Shown: piece by piece, positions 23,634 to 28,625 of the stretch | Numbering within the stretch: the stretch's first letter is position 1 | Layout of the letters: each line of letters starts with the position of its first letter | Source of the DNA: an uncultured Cellvibrio sp. | Lineage (GTDB): Bacteria > Pseudomonadota > Gammaproteobacteria > Pseudomonadales > Cellvibrionaceae | DNA: 28,625 nt | NCBI GenBank assembly: GCA_946886255.1 | Contig: CAMPIG010000010.1 | Location: 1-28,625 of the forward strand | Direction of reading: 5' to 3' | The notes under the pieces: generated by a model | Told to the model about the DNA's origin: nothing | Database searches by the model: none | What the model saw: the letters and a program-made list of their open reading frames with translations, nothing else | Position numbers and translations under genes: made by a program

Positions 23634-25028
23634 ATGCAAACACAAAAATTATCGATCACCGAGAAAGTCGGTTTTGGTGCAGGTGACATGGCGGTTAACG
23701 TCATGATCGCAGCCATGTTTTATTTTATGCAGTATTTTTATACGGATATTTTTGGTTTAAAGCCGGCACACGTCGGCACGCTGTTTTTGGCTGCACGGTT
23801 AATTGATGCACTCAGCGATCCGCTCATGGGATTGATCACCGATAAATATAAATCGCGCCTCGGTCGCTTTCGCCCTTATTTTTTATACCTGTCGGTTCCT
23901 TACGGCTTCGCGGTGTTCTTACTGTTCACCACCCCGGACTTTTCCTATAACGCGAAATTAGTCTGGGCCTATGTAACCTATTTATTTGCTACCTTGATGT
24001 TTACCGGGGTCGCTATTCCGTATATCTCATACATTGGTGTACTCACTTCAGACCCACAGGAACGTTTGTCCGCCAACGGTTACCGGATGTTTTTTGCCAA
24101 GATCGCCAATGTTATTATTGTTGCATCAGTACCGCCGTTGGCGTTGATGTGGGGTGGTGATAACCCCGCAAAAGGTTATCAATTGGCGATGGGCTTTATG
24201 TCGTTTGTCGGTGTGTTTTTGCTGCTGTTCTGCTTCTTTACCACGCGCGAGCGCGTTGAACATGTCGTTGATAAAAAGCCGCTGGGTGAGCAATTCAAAC
24301 TGCTTATGAAAAATGATCAGTGGTTGGTGCTCTGTGCATGTTGTGTATTGGGTACTTTGGGTTATGCATTGCGTGGCAGCGTCGCTTTTTACTATGCCAT
24401 TTATTATCTTGGCGGCGATGAGTCTCTGGCGGCAAGTTTTACCAGCGCAGGTATCGCTGCGTCGATCGTGTCGATGGTGGCGTCGACCTGGATCACTAAA
24501 CGTTATTGCAAAGTAAATTTATTTCGCTGGTCCCAGTTGGTCGTTGCGCTCCTGAGTGTGGTGATGTTCTTTGCCGTATCTCCTGGTGACGTCGTGCTGG
24601 CGTTTGTCTTGTATATCGTGTTGTCTTTTGTGGTAGATCTGCATGCGCCGATTTTCTGGTCCGCCATTGCAGAAGCGGTGGATTACGGCGAAGTGAAAAA
24701 TGGCAAGCGGGTTTCCGGCCTGGCATTTGGCGGAATTTCGTTTTGTCAGAAAGCCGGTGCCGGCCTGGCGGGTTTTTTAACGGGTTTATTGCTGACCTAT
24801 TTCGGTTACCAGGCAGGTGAGACCCAAACAGAATTTGCTATGACCGGCATCGCATTAATGTTGACGGTGATTGCCGGTGGTTTTCACGCGTTGATGGGCC
24901 TGGTGATGTTCAAGTATCGCATTACCGACAATTACTATCATCAGATGCTCGCGCAAAAACCACCGCTTGAAAAATCCGCTGACGATGCCAGCGCCGCAGT
25001 AGCGCGCGGCGAATCGGCACCCATTTAA
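23634..25028 (+). CDS. GPH-family (MelB-like) sugar:cation symporter
   Basis: A 464-residue inner-membrane symporter of the glycoside-pentoside-hexuronide:cation family, of normal length. It opens LSITEKVGFGAGDMAVNV. Helix 2 has RLIDALSDPLMG, so both acidic cation-site positions (Asp58 and Asp62, equivalent to MelB Asp55 and Asp59) are intact. The loop KSRLGRFRPYFLYLS and the late loop EAVDYGEVKNGKRVSGL are also typical. It is therefore expected to couple sugar uptake to Na+ or H+. The cytoplasmic GH43 gene follows 106 bp later. Arabinose or an arabino-oligosaccharide is the likely substrate from context. AAGG about 10 nt upstream is the ribosome site. Confidence 0.92.
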   Translation: MQTQKLSITEKVGFGAGDMAVNVMIAAMFYFMQYFYTDIFGLKPAHVGTLFLAARLIDALSDPLMGLITDKYKSRLGRFRPYFLYLSVPYGFAVFLLFTTPDFSYNAKLVWAYVTYLFATLMFTGVAIPYISYIGVLTSDPQERLSANGYRMFFAKIANVIIVASVPPLALMWGGDNPAKGYQLAMGFMSFVGVFLLLFCFFTTRERVEHVVDKKPLGEQFKLLMKNDQWLVLCACCVLGTLGYALRGSVAFYYAIYYLGGDESLAASFTSAGIAASIVSMVASTWITKRYCKVNLFRWSQLVVALLSVVMFFAVSPGDVVLAFVLYIVLSFVVDLHAPIFWSAIAEAVDYGEVKNGKRVSGLAFGGISFCQKAGAGLAGFLTGLLLTYFGYQAGETQTEFAMTGIALMLTVIAGGFHALMGLVMFKYRITDNYYHQMLAQKPPLEKSADDASAAVARGESAPI

Positions 25029-25086
25029 AACCCTATGCAAATCAACAGTGCGGCATAACACCGCGTTGTTGTACCAATTTCTTAAA

Positions 25087-25108
25087 CCTATCGCAAATGT
25101 TCGATAGG
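25087..25108 (+). promoter_or_regulatory. Hairpin in the leader of the GH43 gene
   Basis: CCTATCG (25087-25093) and CGATAGG (25102-25108) form a perfect 7-bp stem with an 8-nt loop, 26 nt before the GTG start. No T-run follows, so it is not a simple terminator; it may stabilise or regulate the leader. Confidence 0.35.
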
Positions 25109-25134
25109 CATTGGTCAACCATTGGAGAATTAAC

Positions 25135-26106
25135 GTGAGTCAAGTATTAACACCACTGATCGAACAGCGCGCCGATCCTTTTATCTACAAACACACCGAC
25201 GGTTTTTATTATTTCACGGCATCAGTTCCCGCCTACGACCGGATTGAATTACGGCGAGCGAAGACGATTGCCGGGCTTGCCACCGCGCCGACGGTAGACG
25301 CCTGGCATAAACCGGACACTGGACCCTACAGCGAGCTCATCTGGGCACCGGAGATTCACTTCAATAAAGATCCGCAATCTGGCGAGTCTGCCTGGTATGT
25401 TTATTTTGCGGCGGCGCCGAGCCGGGAAATCAAACACAAACTGTTCCAGCATCGCATGTACGCCATCCGCAATACCTCTGCGAATCCGTTGGACGGCGAA
25501 TGGGAATTTATGGGTCAAGTGGACAGTGGCATCGACACCTTTTGCCTGGATGCCACCACCTTCACCCACAACGGTGTGCTCTATTATTTATGGGCGCAAA
25601 AAGATAACGCCATTGAAGGTAACTCCAACCTGTATATCGCGCCGATGAAGACGCCCTGGCAGTTAGCGGCGGAACCGGTGATGCTGAGCAAGCCGGAATT
25701 CGAATGGGAGATTCGCGGTTTCTGGGTGAACGAGGGGCCATCAGTCGTCAAACATGGCGGACGTATCTTTATCAGTTATTCCGCCAGCGCGACCGATGAA
25801 AACTATGCGATGGGCTTGTTATGGGCTGATGAAGACGCGGACTTGCTCAATCCAGCTGCTTGGCACAAGTCACCGGAGCCTGTGTTGAATACCTGTTATG
25901 AGCACGGCATTTATGGCCCTGGCCACAACAGCTTTACCCTGGGTGAAGACGACGAGACGGTCATGCTGGTCTACCATGCACGCACATATACCGAAATCGT
26001 AGGCGATCCCTTATGGAATCCGGATCGTCATACCTTTGTAAAACCGCTACGCTGGGATGCTGAGGGTATGCCGGTGTTCGGTCGCCCCTCAGTCATCGAA
26101 GACTGA
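25135..26106 (+). CDS. Cytoplasmic GH43 exo-arabinofuranosidase-type hydrolase
   Basis: A 323-residue GH43 propeller enzyme without a signal peptide. The opening EQRADPFIYKHTDGFYYFTA, with TASVPAYDRIELRRA just after, is what I know from the GH43 group containing exo-alpha-1,5-L-arabinofuranosidases. Candidate catalytic residues are Asp14 (RADPFI, base), Asp139 (CLDATTF, pKa-modulating) and Glu200 (WVNEGPSVV, acid). GPGHNSF near residue 265 is also typical. I set the start at GTG 25135, seven nucleotides after GGAG; a TTG at 25111 has no ribosome site. It should release arabinose in the cytoplasm from imported arabino-oligosaccharides. It follows the symporter at 106 bp and ends at a strong terminator. 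Confidence 0.9.
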   Translation: MSQVLTPLIEQRADPFIYKHTDGFYYFTASVPAYDRIELRRAKTIAGLATAPTVDAWHKPDTGPYSELIWAPEIHFNKDPQSGESAWYVYFAAAPSREIKHKLFQHRMYAIRNTSANPLDGEWEFMGQVDSGIDTFCLDATTFTHNGVLYYLWAQKDNAIEGNSNLYIAPMKTPWQLAAEPVMLSKPEFEWEIRGFWVNEGPSVVKHGGRIFISYSASATDENYAMGLLWADEDADLLNPAAWHKSPEPVLNTCYEHGIYGPGHNSFTLGEDDETVMLVYHARTYTEIVGDPLWNPDRHTFVKPLRWDAEGMPVFGRPSVIED

Positions 26107-26131
26107 AAAGCGGCAAGCCTTGCCGCTTTTT
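26106..26131 (+). terminator. Rho-independent terminator ending the arabinose locus
   Basis: AAAAGCGGCAA and TTGCCGCTTTT pair perfectly around a 3-nt loop, with a T-run closing the structure at 26131. It begins at the last base of the GH43 stop codon. Confidence 0.92.
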
Positions 26132-26329
26132 CACCCGCCGTTATTCCTTAAAAATCAAGCGCTTCGCCCAAAGCGGGTGAGGCGTTATATCAACCTTTCT
26201 TAACGCATTTTTGAAGAAAAATACGCCAATAAATGCGTGCAATTTCACACTCCTCTGCTAACCTAATCAAACCTATGAGGTATTTGTGGGGGCTTATGTG
26301 TCCCCCTGCGAGATATAAATGAGGCATGT

Positions 26330-27868
26330 GTGAATAACTTATCGCTCAAGTGGAAGATTTTATTAAGCGTGACGCTCACCTGTGTGGCAGCAGTGATCGT
26401 GACCACTGTGGTGACCGTGCGCTCCGGCCTGGAGACCACCGAAGCAACCATTGTCAACGATACCCGTACGCTGGCCCAGGTGATCGGTGAATCCAGCATC
26501 GGAGCTATGACCTTTGATGACAGCATGACCGTAACTGCATCGCTGGGTGCTCTGCGCGTCAGTCCGCGCGTCCTCAGTGCGGTAATCTACAACGGAAACA
26601 AGCCCTTTGCCTGGTACGCCAAAGGCTCGAATGCAAAAGAATTGCCTGCTGGTATGCCATCAACGCCCGGTGCTGTTGAAGTGATTTATCAGGACAATGT
26701 GGTGGTAATTACCGAAGCGATAGAATCAGAAGGTTCACGTATTGGCACGATTACCCTGCGCGTGGATATGTCGGAAGTTGATCAAATCGTTACCGAAGCA
26801 CTGAGCTATGCGCTGCTGGTGATTGTAATCATCAGTGTCATCGCGGCATCGCTCGCCTACGCGGTGCAACTGAGTATTGTTAAACCGGTTAATAATGTTG
26901 TACGCGCGTTGCGCGATATTTCGGAAGGCGAAGGTGACCTTACCCGTCGTTTGCCGGTGACCGGTACCGACGAAATTTCTGAACTGGCGCAGTGTTTTAA
27001 TACCTTCGTTGAACGCCTGCACACCATCATCGCCAGTGTGGCGGAAACCGCACAGGAAGTGAGTGGTAATGCGGCGGTCCTCTCCAGTCTTTCCCGCGAA
27101 AACGAACGCGAAATCAAAACCCAGCAATCAGAAATCCAACAGATTGTTGTGGCCGTAAAAGAAATGGCCAGCGTGGTGCAAAACGTAACGATCAGCGTAA
27201 CCGAAACGGCTGACAAATCCATGCAAGCAGACGGTGCGGCGTCATCCGGTAAAACCATTGTGGCGAATACCATGGGGCAGATCAAAAACCTGTCGGAAGA
27301 AATTAAAACGGCTGCCGAAGTGATTGACCGTTTGCGCAAGGAAACCGTCAGTATCGGCTCCGTGCTGGACGTAATTCGCGGCGTAGCGGAACAAACCAAT
27401 TTACTCGCCCTGAACGCGGCCATCGAAGCGGCGCGTGCCGGTGAACAGGGTCGCGGTTTTGCGGTAGTGGCAGACGAAGTGCGTACCCTTGCATCGCGTA
27501 CACAGAGTTCTACCACTGAGATTCGCGAGATGATCGAGCGTTTGCAGTCCGGTTCCCACGAAGCCGTAGAGATGATGTCCGCCGGTACGGCACAAGCAAA
27601 CTCCTCGGTACAACAGGCCAGTGAAGCCAGCAGCTCGTTGGAAAATATTACCGAGATTGTCAGTGTCATCCGTGACCGTACCAACCAGATTGCCGCTGCG
27701 TCTGAGCAGCAAAGTGCTGCCACGCGGCAAATAGAACACAATATAGATCGGATCTCTTCCGTCGCAACCAATACTGCCGAGAGTTCAGTGAGGATTACCT
27801 CCAACACTGAACATTTGGCGGATATGGCAGCGCGGATGGCCGAGCTTGTGGGTCGTTTCAAAATTTAG
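26330..27868 (+). CDS. Methyl-accepting chemotaxis protein with CHASE8-like sensor
   Basis: A 512-residue chemoreceptor. Helix 1 (residues 7-28) and helix 2 (about 163-184) bracket a periplasmic domain of about 130 residues. Its pattern ([27 protein letters not shown]-like [19 protein letters not shown]) resembles CHASE8 sensors. A HAMP domain follows (about 185-237), then the long signalling helices with the conserved tip [20 protein letters not shown] and [15 protein letters not shown]. There is no C-terminal CheR-docking pentapeptide. The start is GTG at 26330 with GAGG upstream. It lies just after the arabinose locus and could sense a sugar or redox cue; the ligand is unknown. It has its own leader after the terminator at 26106-26131. 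Confidence 0.93.
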   Translation: MNNLSLKWKILLSVTLTCVAAVIVTTVVTVRSGLETTEATIVNDTRTLAQVIGESSIGAMTFDDSMTVTASLGALRVSPRVLSAVIYNGNKPFAWYAKGSNAKELPAGMPSTPGAVEVIYQDNVVVITEAIESEGSRIGTITLRVDMSEVDQIVTEALSYALLVIVIISVIAASLAYAVQLSIVKPVNNVVRALRDISEGEGDLTRRLPVTGTDEISELAQCFNTFVERLHTIIASVAETAQEVSGNAAVLSSLSRENEREIKTQQSEIQQIVVAVKEMASVVQNVTISVTETADKSMQADGAASSGKTIVANTMGQIKNLSEEIKTAAEVIDRLRKETVSIGSVLDVIRGVAEQTNLLALNAAIEAARAGEQGRGFAVVADEVRTLASRTQSSTTEIREMIERLQSGSHEAVEMMSAGTAQANSSVQQASEASSSLENITEIVSVIRDRTNQIAAASEQQSAATRQIEHNIDRISSVATNTAESSVRITSNTEHLADMAARMAELVGRFKI

Positions 27869-27954
27869 GTCATTGTTGAAATCTACCGGAGATATTTTTC
27901 AACGATAACCTGATCCACGGTTGAAAATTTGCGTGAGCAGGTTCTCAGCCGTGT

Positions 27955-27974
27955 GTCGTTTGAAACGATTTTTT
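27955..27974 (+). terminator. Weak terminator after the chemoreceptor gene
   Basis: TCGTT and AACGA form a 5-bp stem with a 3-nt loop, followed by six T residues (27969-27974). The stem is short, so termination is possible but not strong. Confidence 0.45.
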
Positions 27975-28122
27975 AAGTGAATCGAATGGGAAAAAAACCG
28001 CGAATTTAAAGAACGGGATGAAACCAAAAAGGACCGAACCAGCAGGGAGTGATATGAAACCGCGATTCAGTGTCCAACCCTTGTCATAACGCAGTCAATT
28101 GACCATTGTGAGATTAACCATC

Positions 28123-28419
28123 ATGAAGAAAACACTACTTCTTATTTCAGTCTGCTATGCATCTTTATTCGCACTTCCTGCACTGGCATGTGATAAACCT
28201 GCTGCCAAGCCGGAAATCCCCGACGCGGAGACAGTAGTTACCGCGCAAATGGTAAAAGCCAACAACGAAGTGAAAGCCTACGTCAAAGCCTATGAGGATT
28301 ACCTGTCCTGCGCCAAGCTCTCCCGTGGAGAAGAAAAGCAGGAACTGGATGGTCTGAAACAATTTGCGGAAGATTTCAACGTTGTTGTTCGTGCTTTTAA
28401 AGCCAGAAGTAACGGCTAA
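28123..28419 (+). CDS. Small secreted protein of unknown function
   Basis: A 98-residue exported protein that I do not recognise. The signal peptide KKTLLLISVCYASLFALPALA would be removed just before CDKPAAKPEIPD. The mature part of about 77 residues is highly charged and mostly helical by composition (VKANNEVKAYVKAYEDYLSC, then ELDGLKQFAEDFNVVVRAFK). It contains two cysteines (one at the mature N-terminus and one in YLSCAKL) that could form a disulphide. The start is ATG at 28123, where the signal peptide begins; an in-frame TTG at 28099 adds eight residues with no benefit. It stands alone, 254 bp after the chemoreceptor gene, with a strong terminator after it. Confidence 0.78.
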   Translation: MKKTLLLISVCYASLFALPALACDKPAAKPEIPDAETVVTAQMVKANNEVKAYVKAYEDYLSCAKLSRGEEKQELDGLKQFAEDFNVVVRAFKARSNG

Positions 28420-28494
28420 AACTTGCTGACAGAGCGCGGCTGCGATTACGCCAGCCAGACGCCATAAAATAACACTGCATTTTCATATCCCCCG

Positions 28495-28530
28495 AAGCAC
28501 TACCGGCCCCGGTGGTGCTTTGTTCTTTCT
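28495..28530 (+). terminator. Rho-independent terminator after the small secreted protein
   Basis: AAGCACTACCGG and CCGGTGGTGCTT pair over 12 bp (one G-T pair) around a 2-nt loop, 28495-28520, followed by the T-rich TTGTTCTTTCT. It lies 75 bp after the stop codon. Confidence 0.88.
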
Positions 28531-28567
28531 CGCCCATAGAAATTGCTGGTAATACTTGTTAATTGCT

Positions 28568-28584
28568 ATATAATAATACAAATG
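28568..28584. promoter_or_regulatory. Weak match to the putative arabinose-locus operator at the right edge
   Basis: ATATAATAATACAAATG agrees with the palindrome at 17158-17174 at 12 of 17 positions, including TAATACAA. It overlaps a TATAAT-like box (28569-28574) and the first codon of a frame that leaves the window. It could be autoregulation of the missing regulator gene, but the right half is imperfect. Confidence 0.3.
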
Positions 28585-28625
28585 AACGATGCCGTTCATG
28601 AGCCTCCGTTTTATCGTCGGTATAC
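28582..28625 (+). CDS. Possible start of the next gene, cut by the window
   Basis: An ATG at 28582 opens a frame of 14 codons (MNDAVHEPPFYRRY) that runs off the window. There is no clear ribosome site, and a TATAAT box only 7 bp upstream would imply a leaderless message. A perfect hairpin (ATGAACG/CGTTCAT, 28582-28599) covers the start. The operator-like sequence at 28568-28584 makes a regulator gene conceivable. Too short to judge. Confidence 0.28.
   Translation, partial: MNDAVHEPPFYRRY

Noticed and set aside
26133..26329. Possible riboswitch in the leader of the chemoreceptor gene
   Set aside because: GGGGG/CCCCC (26288-26292 with 26302-26306) and a short ATTTTT/AAAAAT hairpin can form, but I could not match the conserved core of any known riboswitch class.
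26857..27861. 334-codon open frame on − opposite the chemoreceptor gene
   Set aside because: It has a serine- and cysteine-rich low-complexity composition caused by reading the receptor's coiled-coil codons in reverse, with no domain or start signal.
28018..28089. 23-codon frame (MKPKRTEPAG...) before the small secreted protein
   Set aside because: The ribosome site is poor, there is no conserved feature, and it stops well before the real start at 28123; chance length.

Overview
The window looks like a chromosomal stretch from a plant-cell-wall-degrading gammaproteobacterium, most likely Cellvibrio or a close relative. The reasons are a complete L-arabinose isomerase pathway, three GH43 arabinan-type hydrolases, two GPH sugar symporters, a lipoprotein with the long poly-serine linker common in that group, and Gram-negative envelope genes (tamA/tamB, several outer-membrane barrels). 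The species assignment is inference from content, not a database match. No tRNA, rRNA, CRISPR, phage or insertion-sequence transposase was seen.

Layout. 1-3000: the 3' part of a MATE efflux pump on +, facing a − strand cluster of a DUF486-type membrane protein, a small unknown membrane protein and rlmJ; a long structured repeat lies between the convergent genes. 3000-8700: tamA-tamB, overlapping by ATGA, the envelope translocation/assembly module. 8900-11400: a GPH-type symporter followed 14 bp later by a cytoplasmic GH43 enzyme. 11500-14850: an ECF sigma factor, its RskA-like anti-sigma factor, a secreted leucine-rich-repeat protein and an AlgE-like outer-membrane barrel, probably one operon. 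14880-17030 on −: a cytochrome c lipoprotein and a barrel protein with an N-terminal CxxCH haem motif. 17200-22400: a GH43 lipoprotein, then araB-araD-araA. 22400-22900: a 529-bp non-coding stretch holding three palindromic repeats. 22900-26100: a YqaB-like sugar phosphatase, a second GPH symporter and a second cytoplasmic GH43, ending in a strong terminator. 26300-28520: a CHASE8-like chemoreceptor and a small secreted protein. A reading frame opening at 28582 may be the next gene.

How it fits together. The lipoprotein GH43 would trim arabinan or arabinoxylan outside the inner membrane. The two symporters would import arabinose or arabino-oligosaccharides, the two signal-less GH43 enzymes would finish the oligosaccharides in the cytoplasm, and AraA, AraB and AraD would take L-arabinose to D-xylulose 5-phosphate. 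A 17-bp palindrome upstream of the GH43 lipoprotein and a half-identical copy upstream of araB suggest shared control by a regulator not seen in the window; a weaker match overlaps the start of the frame at the right edge.

The most unusual signals are: (1) three copies of a ~105-bp stem-loop repeat with a conserved core, an inner hairpin with compensatory changes, and self-complementary arms that differ between copies; (2) a GPH symporter lacking both aspartates that bind the coupling cation in MelB, while its paralogue in the same locus keeps them; (3) the haem-motif barrel plus cytochrome lipoprotein pair facing an ECF-sigma/LRR/barrel operon.
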